Notes: generated by a model not told the origin, from the letters alone. A stretch of 64,000 bases of DNA from Marinococcus sp. PL1-022 (GCF_033845285.1 NZ_JAWXCX010000001.1:449495-513494); one strand, 5' to 3'. Counted from the stretch's first letter, positions 1 to 8,340 are shown. Numbers and translations are program-made.

Positions 1-434
1 TTCTGCGGCTGATTGGCAAACAACGTATCATGGAAATTCCAGAAGGCTTCATCCCCGAGTTCACCGTAGACGGCTTCACTGAATTCTGCAGCTGTCGTGG
101 AATCTTCACTTAGAAATGGGTAATGCACGTAATGGAAAGTGGCATCGCCGGAATCGATAAACTGGGATTCGATTTCAGGAGCAACAGATTCATGAAAATT
201 TTTACACGCTGGGCATTTATAGTCCCCGAATTCAACGACCGTTACCGGGGCCTCCTCGTCCCCTTTAAGCGGCTGGCCGCTTGTATCAAGATTTTCTCCG
301 CTGCCCCCGCCGGAATTATTACTGCTGCCGCCGCTGAAATTCCCGACAAGAATAATAGCTAGCAAAATCACAGCTATAACGGCTACAATGGCTGCAAATG
401 TACGGCCCGAACTCGGCCTTGGTTTTTTGGACAT
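1..434 (-). CDS. DsbA-family thiol-disulfide oxidoreductase, membrane-anchored (3' end outside window)
   Basis: I translated this partial frame by hand from an ATG at 434, which follows a GAAAGGAGG ribosome site; it runs off the left edge after about 144 codons. A short basic N-terminus is followed by one hydrophobic segment (about residues 12-31), a Gly/Ser/Asn-rich linker, and a thioredoxin-fold start with a CPAC active site (Cys74, Cys77). Proteins of this build (BdbD type) sit outside the membrane and introduce or repair disulfides in exported proteins. The Gly/Ser linker fits an anchored extracytoplasmic domain. The C-terminal helical insertion and cis-Pro loop are not in the window, so oxidase and isomerase roles cannot be separated. 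Confidence 0.85.
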   Translation of the reverse strand, partial: MSKKPRPSSGRTFAAIVAVIAVILLAIILVGNFSGGSSNNSGGGSGENLDTSGQPLKGDEEAPVTVVEFGDYKCPACKNFHESVAPEIESQFIDSGDATFHYVHYPFLSEDSTTAAEFSEAVYGELGDEAFWNFHDTLFANQPQ

Positions 435-540
435 AGGTTCCTCCTTTCGTGCCTGTGCTGTATATGTATCAAACGTAGAATTCAGTACCTTCATAATTTA
501 CCATAAATTGTTGGAAACTCAAGAGTCCGTAAAAAAACTA

Positions 541-575
541 CTAAAAAGAAAGAGAACTGCCTGAAGAGGCAGCTC
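541..575 (-). terminator. Intrinsic terminator of ilvD
   Basis: On the minus strand an 8-bp stem (568-575 with 554-561, one G-U pair) with a 6-nt loop is followed by a T-rich tract, directly after the ilvD stop. Confidence 0.8.
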
Positions 576-584
576 CCGTAAAAT

Positions 585-2279
585 TTATAAATCTGCGTCT
601 GTAACTGCACCTTTAGCACTGGAAGAAACGAGTTTGGCGTATTTGGCAAGAGCTCCGCGTTTTTCCGGAAGGTCCGGCGCCTGCCAGGCGTTCCGGCGTC
701 TTTCAAACTCTTCGTCGGAAATGTGGAGGTTGATCTCCTGCGTGTCACTGTCAATGGAGATAGTGTCGCCGTTCTCAAGCAGGCCGATTGGTCCACCAAC
801 GCTTGCTTCAGGCGCTACGTGCCCAATAACGAAGCCGTGCGATCCGCCGGAAAAGCGACCGTCTGTCATAAGAGCTACCTTACCGCCGAGGCCGCGGCCG
901 ACGATCATGGAAGTAACAGAAAGCATCTCCGGCATGCCCGGGCCGCCCTGTGGGCCGACGTAACGGATAACGAGTACGTCGCCCTCAACAATGTCCCCGT
1001 CCATGATGGCCTTTGTGGCCGATTCTTCGCTGTTAAATACTTTTACTGTACCCTCGAACCGGCTGATCTTCTGGCCGGACAGCTTGATCACAGAGCCTTC
1101 CGGTGCGACGTTTCCTTTTAAAACGACAAGCGGGCCGGTTTTTTTGAACGGTTCAGCCAGAGGGCGGATAACTTCCTGCCCCTCCTTCAGGGAAGGTACA
1201 GCGTCAAGGTTTTCTGCAAGCGTCTTGCTCGTTACCGTAAGGCAGTCACCGTGCAGCAGTCCTTCCTCATGGAGAAGCTTCATGACTGCCGGTACCCCGC
1301 CAATTTCATAAAGGTCCTGCATGACATACTTGCCGCTCGGTTTCAGGTCGGCAATATGCGGCACGTTCTGGCGGACGCGCTCAAAATCGTCATAGGACAG
1401 ATCCACGTCTGCCGAATGAGCAATCGCGAGAAGGTGTAAAAATGCGTTAGTGGAGCCGCCAAGGGCCATAACAACCGTAATGGCATTTTCGAACGCCTTT
1501 TTCGTCATAATATCCTTTGGAAGGATATTATTTTCAAGCAGCTCGATGGTTAATTCCCCGGCCTGCCTGCACTCGGTTTCCTTGTATTCGTAAATCGCAG
1601 GCGTGGAGGAAGAACCGGGAATGCTCATGCCAAGCGCTTCTACCGCAGCAGCCATCGTGTTGGCTGTATACATGCCGCCGCAGGCACCGGCGCCCGGGCA
1701 GGCGTTGCATTCCACCTGATGAAGTTCTTCGTCGCTGATCTGGCCGGTCTGGTGCTGGCCGACAGCCTCGAAGGAGGACACAATATCAATGTCTTTGCCG
1801 TTTAGTTTGCCAGGCTGAATAGTTCCACCATAAACATACACGGAAGGGATATTCATACGGGCCAGAGAAATCACACAGCCCGGTGTCGTTTTATCGCAGC
1901 CGCCGATCGCGACGACCCCGTCGAGACGCTCTGCATTGGTGACAGTTTCGATTGAGTCAGCAATAATTTCACGGCTTGGAAGAGAGTAATGCATGCCTTC
2001 ATGTCCCATTGCGATTCCGTCAGAGACGGTGATCGTGTTGAAAATGAGCGGCGCACCTCCGTTGGTGGATGCTCCCTGCTTTGCGTGGCGTGCAAGATTG
2101 TCGATATGTACGTTACACGGAGTAACCTCGCTCCACGTACTTGCAATGCCAATCATCGGTTTTTTAAAGTCGTCGTCCGTAAAGCCGACGGCACGAAGCA
2201 TCGCCCGGTTTGGAGCCCGGTTTGCTCCTTCGCTGATGGCTTTACTGCGGTTTCGTAAATCTTTTTCTGTTTTTCCCAT
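585..2279 (-). CDS. ilvD: Dihydroxy-acid dehydratase
   Basis: IlvD dehydrates 2,3-dihydroxy-isovalerate and 2,3-dihydroxy-3-methylvalerate to the 2-oxo acids that precede valine, leucine and isoleucine. The 564-residue length is normal for the family. Three cysteines expected to bind the Fe-S cluster are visible: Cys55 (PCN), Cys128 (GGCDK) and Cys200 ([12 protein letters not shown]). The start has only a modest GAGAGGG site upstream. The gene stands alone here, with no ilvBHC or leu genes beside it, its own terminator downstream and a 9-bp inverted repeat about 120 bp upstream. The identification is firm. Confidence 0.97.
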   Translation of the reverse strand: MGKTEKDLRNRSKAISEGANRAPNRAMLRAVGFTDDDFKKPMIGIASTWSEVTPCNVHIDNLARHAKQGASTNGGAPLIFNTITVSDGIAMGHEGMHYSLPSREIIADSIETVTNAERLDGVVAIGGCDKTTPGCVISLARMNIPSVYVYGGTIQPGKLNGKDIDIVSSFEAVGQHQTGQISDEELHQVECNACPGAGACGGMYTANTMAAAVEALGMSIPGSSSTPAIYEYKETECRQAGELTIELLENNILPKDIMTKKAFENAITVVMALGGSTNAFLHLLAIAHSADVDLSYDDFERVRQNVPHIADLKPSGKYVMQDLYEIGGVPAVMKLLHEEGLLHGDCLTVTSKTLAENLDAVPSLKEGQEVIRPLAEPFKKTGPLVVLKGNVAPEGSVIKLSGQKISRFEGTVKVFNSEESATKAIMDGDIVEGDVLVIRYVGPQGGPGMPEMLSVTSMIVGRGLGGKVALMTDGRFSGGSHGFVIGHVAPEASVGGPIGLLENGDTISIDSDTQEINLHISDEEFERRRNAWQAPDLPEKRGALAKYAKLVSSSAKGAVTDADL

Positions 2280-2581
2280 CGCTATGACCCTCTCTCATGA
2301 AGTTTCGTCGCAGACAATGTGCATGACGGTTCGCGTGCTCCATACGCAGCACGGGTATTTTTCTCTACATATACAAATGTCTATCTAACAAGGACTATCC
2401 ACTATCATACTAGGAATAGTGGATTGTTTCAATGTAACAGCGATGGCGAATAAAAGTTATTTCTGACAAATGAAAAAATTAGTGTGGGAGATAACTTTAC
2501 AGATGGATGGGAAAAGGAGGGGAAGTTTATTATGATATAGATAACCTATCTCCACTTAGGGGAGAAAATGGAGGGATAACG
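2280..2581. other. Intergenic region between divergent ilvD and a small membrane-protein gene
   Basis: About 300 bp. It holds a perfect 9-bp inverted repeat (2397-2405 and 2416-2424, 10-nt spacer) with no T-run after either arm, so it is more likely a protein-binding site or leader structure than a terminator. I found no convincing sigma-A promoter for ilvD, and no T-box. A reading frame open from 2507 into the next gene lacks a well-placed ribosome site. Confidence 0.5.
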
Positions 2582-2782
2582 ATGAAGGAGCCAATTATAT
2601 GGGCTGTGGCAATGTTGGTTGCGTTTCTCGCTCTGTTTTTAACGGGGACTCTGCAGCTGCAGGGATTCGAAAGTGTTATTATTCAAATGATTGGCTTCAG
2701 CGGCATGGTGTTTGCGATTTTGTACAGTGTACTGCTGACACAGAAATCAAACGACGAAAAGGACCAGGCATTCAAACGGTGA
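2582..2782 (+). CDS. Small two-helix membrane protein
   Basis: 66 residues from the ATG at 2582, which has GGAGGG 8 nt upstream; an in-frame start 75 nt earlier lacks such a site. There are two hydrophobic segments (about residues 5-23 and 33-50) and a charged, Lys-rich C-terminal tail. I do not recognise the family and assign no function. It is monocistronic, diverging from ilvD and converging on ectD, with which it shares a bidirectional terminator. Confidence 0.6.
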   Translation: MKEPIIWAVAMLVAFLALFLTGTLQLQGFESVIIQMIGFSGMVFAILYSVLLTQKSNDEKDQAFKR

Positions 2783-2812
2783 GTGAAGACCGACATAATA
2801 ATGAAAAGCATG

Positions 2813-2843
2813 AAAAAGCATCCGGAAAAACCGGATGCTTTTT
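2813..2843. terminator. Bidirectional terminator between the small membrane-protein gene and ectD
   Basis: A 13-bp stem including A/T tracts (2813-2825 with 2831-2843) around a 5-nt A loop, symmetric enough to stop transcription from both sides. Confidence 0.85.
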
Positions 2844-2848
2844 GCGTC

Positions 2849-3787
2849 TTATTTTGCAGAAGTGGAAGTTCTGTGCGAAAGACGATCCGAGCTTGGCTGG
2901 ATTGCGGAAGTGTCCTGGCGGTTGGCCAGAAATTCCGGCCGCGGCTCCTGGCCGCTGAACGGATCCACGAGCTTGTTTTCCACCGAGTTGAACACGAAGA
3001 AGACGTTGCTGCGCGGATACGGCGAGATGTTGCCGGCCGAGCCGTGCATCGTGTTGCAGTCAAAGAAGAGCACCGAGCCCGCCGGGCCGGTCGCGCGGTC
3101 AATCTGGCCGCCGGCCTGCTCCGTGAGCCATTCCATGCTTTCGTTGTCCGGCACGCCGGTCTCCTGCTTTTTCAGCGACTGCTTGAAGTTGTCCTCCGGC
3201 GTGATGCCCGGGCAGGACACGTACCATTTCTGCGAGCCGGGGATCAGCATGAGCGGGCCGTTGAACTCGTAGTTGTCCGTCAGGATGATCGAGCAGCTGA
3301 GCGCACGCATGTCCGGCATGCCGTCCTCCATGTGCCAGGTTTCAAAATCCGAATGCCAGTAGAACTCCTTACCTTTAAAGCCTGGCTTAAAGTTTATCCG
3401 GGACTGCATCATGTACACCTGGCTGCCGAGGATCTGCTCGGCGGCTTTGACAATGCGTTCGTTTTTGGCGAGCATCTCAAAGAACCCGCTGTCCTTGTGG
3501 ATTTCAAACACGGAGCGGACTTCGTTGCTGTTCGGCTCCTTGATCACGTCGGGCGCGTCGCGCTGTTCGTTGCGCTCCATCGTTTCGCGTAGTTCCTTTT
3601 TCATCATCTCGACTTCCTCATCGGTAAACAGCTTCTGGAGCATGAGGTAGCCGTTCTCGTCGTAAAAGTCCAGTTCCTTCTGCTGCAACGGGCCATCATA
3701 GCCGGCGTTTCCGTGGACTACCGGATCCTTCCGGTTCATGATTTCCTTATGGTCGCCTTGTCTGGATGGATATTTATCGACTGCCAT
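2849..3787 (-). CDS. ectD: Ectoine 5-hydroxylase
   Basis: EctD is a 2-oxoglutarate and Fe(II)-dependent dioxygenase that converts ectoine to 5-hydroxyectoine, a cytoplasmic compatible solute of halophiles. The 312-residue protein carries the family signature around WHSDFETWH, giving the iron ligands His145, Asp147 and His248; these match the arrangement known in Virgibacillus EctD. A consensus AAAGGAGGT site precedes the ATG. No ectA, ectB or ectC lies within the window, so ectoine must come from a distant locus or the medium. By eye the gene uses far more G/C-ending codons than its neighbours, which suggests later acquisition, but I did not calculate this. Confidence 0.96.
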   Translation of the reverse strand: MAVDKYPSRQGDHKEIMNRKDPVVHGNAGYDGPLQQKELDFYDENGYLMLQKLFTDEEVEMMKKELRETMERNEQRDAPDVIKEPNSNEVRSVFEIHKDSGFFEMLAKNERIVKAAEQILGSQVYMMQSRINFKPGFKGKEFYWHSDFETWHMEDGMPDMRALSCSIILTDNYEFNGPLMLIPGSQKWYVSCPGITPEDNFKQSLKKQETGVPDNESMEWLTEQAGGQIDRATGPAGSVLFFDCNTMHGSAGNISPYPRSNVFFVFNSVENKLVDPFSGQEPRPEFLANRQDTSAIQPSSDRLSHRTSTSAK

Positions 3788-3948
3788 TGTTCCAAATACC
3801 TCCTTTATATTTTAACCAAGGATTAAATCCTCAGTCAGTCAGACACATTCCCGGCTTAAAAAGGAATAAACATTAGAAACGGAAAATTTTTAATAATTAA
3901 ATAAGAAGGAAAACTTCTAAGCCGGATATGATGCGTATTGGACTCATA

Positions 3949-4098
3949 TTAAAAAAATTCATTTTTTTTTAGCGTTAACATCTCCTCTGGATCATCCAGT
4001 ATATATTCGTATACTTGCTGTTGTGCCGGGAGATTCGGGATGGAATTCATCCTTTCGGAAAGGGCCGGTTTTGAATATTGGATCATTAATATAAACAT
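3949..4098 (-). CDS. Possible 49-residue protein resembling the N-terminus of RpiR-type regulators
   Basis: Hand-translated frame with an ATG at 4098 and an AAAGGGAG site 6 nt upstream. The stretch VYEYILDDPEEMLTLKKNEF resembles the opening helices of RpiR/MurR regulators (the 'yIl.np..v..lsi.elA' pattern), but the frame stops before a complete helix-turn-helix. It may be a remnant of a lost regulator, a true small protein, or chance. It lies in the 460-bp gap between ectD and the ArsC-like gene, where I see nothing else except the promoter at 4184-4212. Confidence 0.3.
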   Translation of the reverse strand: MFILMIQYSKPALSERMNSIPNLPAQQQVYEYILDDPEEMLTLKKNEFF

Positions 4099-4183
4099 GA
4101 ACAGCTCCCTTTGCTTTTAAATTCATCCGTTTGTCTGAGCAGGTATTAGCGGTTTTTTCCGGCAGTAAAAAGCAAAATGAAAC

Positions 4184-4212
4184 TTTCCAATCAGGAGGGT
4201 TTCCGCTACAAT
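4184..4212 (+). promoter_or_regulatory. Sigma-A promoter of the ArsC-like/gcvH pair
   Basis: TTTCCA (4184-4189), 17-bp spacer, TACAAT (4207-4212), about 35 bp before the gene. Confidence 0.55.
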
Positions 4213-4247
4213 AAGAGGGAAGAACGCGTGTGGAGGAGGCTTGGCAA

Positions 4248-4607
4248 TTGGCACTTACTTTTTACGGGTATCCCCCGTGCGGTACATGCCGCAAAGCAAA
4301 AAAGTGGCTGGAAGCAGAGGATATTTCTTTTGAAGAGTATCATATTGTGGAACATCCCCCTTCGAAGGAAGAATTAAAAGTATGGAAAGAACAGGAAGGG
4401 CTTGAGTGGAAGCATTTCTTTAACACAAGCGGAAAGAAGTACCGGGAAATGGATCTGAAAACCCGGCTTCCGAAAGCATCTGAAAAAGAGGTTCTGGAAT
4501 GGCTGACTTCTGACGGGATGCTTTTGAAAAGGCCTATTGTGACAGACGGCGAGAGTGTCACCCTTGGGTTTAAGGAACCAGCTTTTGAGGAAAAGTGGAA
4601 ATCGTAA
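4248..4607 (+). CDS. ArsC/Spx-family thiol reductase-like protein (YusI type)
   Basis: A 119-residue thioredoxin-fold protein of the arsenate reductase/Spx superfamily, with a YPPCGTCRKAKKWL motif right after the first strand. I chose the TTG at 4248: GGAGGAGG lies 8 nt upstream, and the resulting N-terminus MALTFYGYPPC and length match the family; the GTG at 4230 would place the ribosome site inside the coding region. B. subtilis keeps the homologue yusI next to gcvH, as here. Substrate and partner are unknown. The CxxC is compatible with redox chemistry, but an arsenate reductase role is not supported by context. Confidence 0.85.
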   Translation: MALTFYGYPPCGTCRKAKKWLEAEDISFEEYHIVEHPPSKEELKVWKEQEGLEWKHFFNTSGKKYREMDLKTRLPKASEKEVLEWLTSDGMLLKRPIVTDGESVTLGFKEPAFEEKWKS

Positions 4608-4637
4608 TAGTATTTATTTGAAGGAGGATGATTATGT

Positions 4638-5021
4638 ATGAGTGTACCAGACGAACTTTTGTATTCAGAAGAACACGAATGGGTTAAAAAGGAAGACGGC
4701 CGTCTCCGTGTCGGTGTCACAGATTTCGCCCAGTCCGAGCTTGGCGACATTGTATTCGTAGAGCTTCCGGAAGTGGGAGATGAACTTGAAGCAGGAGAGC
4801 CGTTTGGAAGTGTAGAATCCGTTAAAACGGTATCAGAGCTTTACGCCCCGGTTACAGGAAAGGTCGTAGAAATTAACGAAAATCTGGATGATTCTCCTGA
4901 ATTCGTCAACGAATCTCCATATGAAAAAGCCTGGATGATCGTTGTAGAACCCTCCAATGAAAGTGAATTGGACGACCTGATGTCACCAGCCCAGTATTCA
5001 GACATGGTAAGTGATGATTAA
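4638..5021 (+). CDS. gcvH: Glycine cleavage system H protein
   Basis: GcvH carries the aminomethyl group between the P, T and L proteins on a lipoyl arm. It also serves as the platform for octanoyl and lipoyl relay in Firmicutes, which links it to lipA further along. The 127-residue length is standard, and the lipoylated lysine is Lys63 in ESVKTVSE. A strong AAGGAGGATG site precedes the ATG. The gene lies 30 bp behind the ArsC-like gene and ends in an intrinsic terminator. gcvT and gcvP are not in the window. Confidence 0.97.
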   Translation: MSVPDELLYSEEHEWVKKEDGRLRVGVTDFAQSELGDIVFVELPEVGDELEAGEPFGSVESVKTVSELYAPVTGKVVEINENLDDSPEFVNESPYEKAWMIVVEPSNESELDDLMSPAQYSDMVSDD

Positions 5022-5034
5022 TACTGATTTACAT

Positions 5035-5067
5035 AGAAGCCGTCCTTTTGAAGGGCGGCTTCTTTTT
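5035..5067 (+). terminator. Terminator after gcvH
   Basis: 11-bp stem (5035-5045 with 5053-5063, one G-U pair) followed by TTTT. Confidence 0.85.
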
Positions 5068-5121
5068 ATGGGCGTTTTCCGTATGGCTGCTTTGCAGTTT
5101 TTTAGAAATGGAAACTAAAGG

Positions 5122-5150
5122 TTGACGCTTATAGGCAAAGGTGCTATTAT
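5122..5150 (+). promoter_or_regulatory. Promoter of the SAM-riboswitch met operon
   Basis: TTGACG (5122-5127), 17-bp spacer, TATTAT (5145-5150), about 40 nt upstream of the riboswitch aptamer. Confidence 0.75.
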
Positions 5151-5189
5151 CAATAGCATCGTCAAATATGAACGGATAATCATCGTTCA

Positions 5190-5343
5190 CTTATCAAGAG
5201 AGGTGGAGGGGCTGGCCCTGTGAAACCCGGCAACCAGTCTGCATAAGCAGACATGGTGCCAATTCCTGCAGGCATATGTGTCTGCAAGATGAGTGGAAAG
5301 GATCCTTTAAAACCTTTCTGCTCGTGTGCAGAAGGGTTTTTTC
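5190..5343 (+). ncRNA. SAM-I riboswitch (S-box leader) of metNIQ
   Basis: The leader contains the classic S-box blocks in order: CTTATCAAGAG-AGGTGGAGGG, CTGGCCC, TGAAACCCGGCAACC, then a variable hairpin, GGTGCCAATTCCTGC and the closing pairing GATGAGTG. An intrinsic terminator follows (5309-5342: AACCTTTCTGC paired with GCAGAAGGGTT, then a T run). When S-adenosylmethionine binds, the aptamer stabilises the terminator and shuts off the downstream methionine uptake operon. A frame open from 5253 inside this leader is not the real start of metN. Confidence 0.97.
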
Positions 5344-5453
5344 TTTATGGTCCGGTATGGAAAAAGAATAACTACCGGAATCATGACGATTTAAAACATA
5401 CTATTTACATCGTTTTAATAAAGATAAAGAAAAGCGATGAAGGAGAGAGCGGT

Positions 5454-6473
5454 ATGATCCAATTAAAAGGTTTATCTAAAGCCTTTCAGACAAAAACACA
5501 GACTGTTACCGCCGTAGATAACGTCAGCCTTTCTATTGATGAAGGAGAAATTTTCGGAATTATCGGCTACAGCGGTGCGGGCAAAAGTACGCTTGTGAGG
5601 CTGTTAAATAAGCTCGAAACGGCTACCAGTGGTGAAGTAACCATTGAAGGAGAAAGCATTACTTCTCTGAAAGGGCAGTCCCTGCGCAGTGCACGCCAGG
5701 AAATAGGCATGGTATTCCAGCACTTTAACCTGCTGTGGTCCCGCACGGTGGCAGAAAACATTGCCTTTCCGCTCGAAATAGCAAAACAGTCAAAGCAGGA
5801 ACGAAGCAGACGGGTTCAGGAGCTGGTTGACCTCGTCGGTCTTGAAGGCCGTGAGGATGCCTATCCCTCCCAGCTGAGCGGTGGTCAGAAGCAGCGGGTT
5901 GGTATTGCGAGAGCCCTGGCTAATAATCCAAAGGTGCTGCTGTGCGACGAAGCGACATCGGCACTGGATCCGAAAACAACGGATTCCATTTTGGCGCTGC
6001 TCACAGATATTAATAAAAAGCTCGGACTGACCATAGTTCTGATCACGCACGAAATGCATGTGATCCGTAAAATCTGTCACCGGGTGGCGGTAATGGAGAG
6101 CGGCAGAGTTGTTGAAGAAGGACCCGTACTTCAGGTGTTCCGGAAACCGAAGGAGCATATGACGAAAGAATTTGTCCGCCAGATTACAGAGCCGGAGGAA
6201 GATGCTTCGGAAATTGTATTTAACGAAGAAGAGAGCGGCACGGTGGTCCAGCTGAAGTTTTTGGAAAACAAAGCCGAACAGCCCTTTATTTCCAAGGTCA
6301 TCCGCCAGTTTGATGTGGATGTAAACATTATTCAGGGAAAAATTTCCCAGACGCAGCGCGGCAGCTACGGTTCCCTTTTCATCCGCATCAAAGGCAGCAG
6401 CGAAGAAATCGATAAGGCGCTGGCCTACCTCCGCGAAGAAGAGATAGAAGCAGAGGTGATGGAGCGTGCTTAA
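5454..6473 (+). CDS. metN: Methionine ABC transporter ATP-binding protein
   Basis: ATPase of the MetNIQ importer, driving uptake of methionine and probably related compounds. 339 residues from the ATG at 5454, preceded by GAAGGAGAG. Walker A GYSGAGKST (residues 38-46), ABC signature LSGGQKQ (141-147), Walker B VLLCDE (161-166), and a C-terminal NIL domain (about 260-339) that in homologues binds methionine and inhibits transport. First gene behind the SAM riboswitch, so SAM controls expression. The stop overlaps the metI start by 8 nt, suggesting translational coupling. Confidence 0.97.
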   Translation: MIQLKGLSKAFQTKTQTVTAVDNVSLSIDEGEIFGIIGYSGAGKSTLVRLLNKLETATSGEVTIEGESITSLKGQSLRSARQEIGMVFQHFNLLWSRTVAENIAFPLEIAKQSKQERSRRVQELVDLVGLEGREDAYPSQLSGGQKQRVGIARALANNPKVLLCDEATSALDPKTTDSILALLTDINKKLGLTIVLITHEMHVIRKICHRVAVMESGRVVEEGPVLQVFRKPKEHMTKEFVRQITEPEEDASEIVFNEEESGTVVQLKFLENKAEQPFISKVIRQFDVDVNIIQGKISQTQRGSYGSLFIRIKGSSEEIDKALAYLREEEIEAEVMERA

Positions 6474-7134
6474 TAATTTGACAGCAGAAATAAACTGGGA
6501 AAACATGTGGATTGCTACGTGGGAAACCGTCTATATGAGCCTGATTGCCGTGGCAGCCACATTTTTACTCGGTACGATACTCGGGGTACTGCTGTATTTA
6601 ACAGATAAAGGAAACATGTGGGAAAACAAGCCGGTGCATACGGTGACAGCAGCGATCGTTAATATTTTCCGCTCTATTCCATTTATTATCCTGATCATTC
6701 TGCTTATTCCGTTTACAACCTTTTTGATTGGCACGATGCTCGGACCGAGCGCGGCACTGCCGGCACTGATTATCGGTGCCGCCCCGTTTTACGCCCGCCT
6801 GGTGGAGATTGGTCTGAGAGAGGTGGACAAGGGCGTTATTGAAGCCTCACAGGCGATGGGAGCGAGCCAGTGGCAGATTATTCAGAAGGTGCTTCTGCCT
6901 GAAGCCCTGCCGTCCTTGATTTCCGGTATCACCGTAACAGGCATCACACTGGTCAGCTATACTGCCATGGCCGGTGTTGTAGGCGGCGGTGGTCTCGGGA
7001 ACCTTGCGTACCAGGAAGGGTTCCAGCGCAACAACAATGAAGTGGTATTTGTTGCTACAGTGCTGATTCTTGTTATTGTCTTCATCCTGCAATGGATTGG
7101 CGATATTTGGACGAGACAGATAGATAAACGATAA
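6466..7134 (+). CDS. metI: Methionine ABC transporter permease
   Basis: 222-residue inner-membrane permease of the MetI (B. subtilis MetP) family with about five hydrophobic segments and the cytoplasmic EAA coupling loop (EASQAMGAS) that contacts MetN. It starts with GTG at 6466, inside the end of metN, with GAGGTGATGG upstream. It lies between metN and the lipoprotein gene metQ, the standard order. The identification is secure from family length, the EAA motif and context. Confidence 0.96.
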   Translation: MLNNLTAEINWENMWIATWETVYMSLIAVAATFLLGTILGVLLYLTDKGNMWENKPVHTVTAAIVNIFRSIPFIILIILLIPFTTFLIGTMLGPSAALPALIIGAAPFYARLVEIGLREVDKGVIEASQAMGASQWQIIQKVLLPEALPSLISGITVTGITLVSYTAMAGVVGGGGLGNLAYQEGFQRNNNEVVFVATVLILVIVFILQWIGDIWTRQIDKR

Positions 7135-7159
7135 ATATTATATTATGGGGGAATTTTTC

Positions 7160-7996
7160 ATGAAAAAAACACTACTTGGCGTTTCATTACTTTCCACGGC
7201 CGTGCTTGCGGCCTGCGGATCTGATTCAGAGTCAGGCAGCGGCTCCGGCGAGGAAACAGAGACACTTACTGTGGGTGCCACAAGTGTGCCGCACGCAGAA
7301 ATTCTGGAGTTTGCCGAAGATCAGCTCGCAGAAGAAAATGTGGAGCTTGAAATCGAAACGTTCAACGACTACATTGTTCCAAACGAAGCGCTGGCTTCGG
7401 GAGAAATTGATGCAAACTATTTTCAGCACATTCCTTACCTTGAAGATCAAATGGAGGAAAATGAAAACTTTAACTTCGTCAACATGGGCGGCATTCACAT
7501 CGAGCCAATCGGTGTTTATTCCCAGGAGTATGACAGCCTCGATGCCCTTCCGGACGGAGCTGAAATCATCATGAGTAACTCAGTGGCAGACCACGGCCGG
7601 ATTCTGCAGATGCTCGAGCAGGAAGGCGTGCTGACGCTTGAAGAGGGCGCCGGCGTTGAAGCAACAGTGGACGATATTGCCGAAAACCCGAAAAACCTGC
7701 AGTTCCAGGCGGACATTGACGCGGCTACCCTTCCGCAGGTGTACAATAACGGCGAAGGGGATGCCGTCTTCATCAACTCCAACTATGCAATTGATGCAGA
7801 TCTGAATCCTCAGGAGGACGCTATTGCGCTTGAGAGTCCGGAGGATAATCCGTATGTAAATGTGGTAGCAGCCCGGGAAGAGGACGAAGATAATGAAACA
7901 ATTCAGACGCTTGTAGATGTGCTGCAGTCGGATGAAACCCAGGAATTTATTGAAGAAGAATATGACGGAGCCGTAATTCCTGCAGAGCAGGAATAG
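7160..7996 (+). CDS. metQ: Methionine-binding lipoprotein
   Basis: Substrate-binding lipoprotein that delivers methionine to MetNI on the outer face of the membrane. The ATG at 7160 (GGGGGAA upstream) gives a lipoprotein signal peptide ending in the lipobox LAAC with Cys19, then a Ser/Gly/Glu linker and the NLPA/MetQ domain. 278 residues. The mature protein is unusually rich in Glu and Asp, including an acidic C-terminal tail, which fits exposure to high salt or high pH. Last gene of the operon, followed by a strong terminator. Confidence 0.96.
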   Translation: MKKTLLGVSLLSTAVLAACGSDSESGSGSGEETETLTVGATSVPHAEILEFAEDQLAEENVELEIETFNDYIVPNEALASGEIDANYFQHIPYLEDQMEENENFNFVNMGGIHIEPIGVYSQEYDSLDALPDGAEIIMSNSVADHGRILQMLEQEGVLTLEEGAGVEATVDDIAENPKNLQFQADIDAATLPQVYNNGEGDAVFINSNYAIDADLNPQEDAIALESPEDNPYVNVVAAREEDEDNETIQTLVDVLQSDETQEFIEEEYDGAVIPAEQE

Positions 7997-8003
7997 CGGT
8001 CAG

Positions 8004-8033
8004 GCCGGACTCGTTGACTGAGTCCGGCTTTTT
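8004..8033 (+). terminator. Terminator of metNIQ
   Basis: Perfect 9-bp stem (8004-8012 with 8020-8028) followed by TTTTT. Confidence 0.9.
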
Positions 8034-8082
8034 GTATTGAGGAAAAATAGAAGAGAATCTTCATTGAAAGAGTTTTTCCTTT

Positions 8083-8110
8083 TTTACTTCTCAGTGAGGT
8101 TTGGTATACT
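8083..8110 (+). promoter_or_regulatory. Promoter of a putative small RNA
   Basis: TTTACT (8083-8088), 16-bp spacer, extended -10 TGG-TATACT (-10 at 8105-8110). No gene starts within the next 280 bp, but a terminator lies 30-75 nt downstream. Confidence 0.5.
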
Positions 8111-8116
8111 GTAAGA

Positions 8117-8186
8117 GTGAATGAAAAAAAGCATTGAATAGGGAGGGTCGTTCCTGCAATTGGTTTGTATAGGCACCCTCCTTTTT
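8117..8186 (+). ncRNA. Putative small RNA of about 70 nt upstream of the suf operon
   Basis: Bounded by the extended -10 promoter at 8083-8110 and a terminator-like hairpin (8142-8148 paired with 8175-8181, T run 8182-8186) whose large loop can form an inner CCT/AGG pairing. A 6-codon frame (ATG AAA AAA AGC ATT GAA TAG) begins at 8121 without a good ribosome site. It could be a free small RNA, an attenuator for transcripts entering suf, or a leader. The exact 5' end is inferred. Confidence 0.35.
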
Positions 8187-8300
8187 GTATGAACGCTTTT
8201 ATTGAGAATGAAATGAGCGTATTCTCATTTATTTCCCGTGCGATTTTTTGCCATATAGTAGCAAAAAAATGAAATATATCGGGAGAGAAAGCGAGTTTGC

Positions 8301-8329
8301 TTGAAGTCATTTTACATTTGTTATAAAAT
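8301..8329 (+). promoter_or_regulatory. Promoter of the suf operon
   Basis: TTGAAG (8301-8306), 17-bp spacer, TAAAAT (8324-8329). An alternative pair, TTTACA (8311-8316) with TATAAT (8336-8341), has a poor 19-bp spacer. Confidence 0.5.
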
Positions 8330-8340
8330 AATAATTATAA
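8326..8340 (+). promoter_or_regulatory. PerR/Fur-like box at the suf promoter
   Basis: The 15-mer at 8326-8340 matches the 7-1-7 PerR consensus TTATAATNATTATAA at 12 of 14 defined positions (both mismatches at the left end) and the Fur consensus less well. It overlaps the -10 region. The AT-richness of this stretch raises the chance of a random match. Confidence 0.4.

Noticed and set aside
2783-3592. Long plus-strand open frame of 269 codons opposite ectD
   Set aside because: It is the antisense of ectD, whose G/C-rich codons keep the opposite strand open; no ribosome site and no family resemblance.
5253-5453. N-terminal extension of MetN
   Set aside because: It lies inside the SAM riboswitch and its terminator; the ATG at 5454 has the ribosome site and family-typical start.
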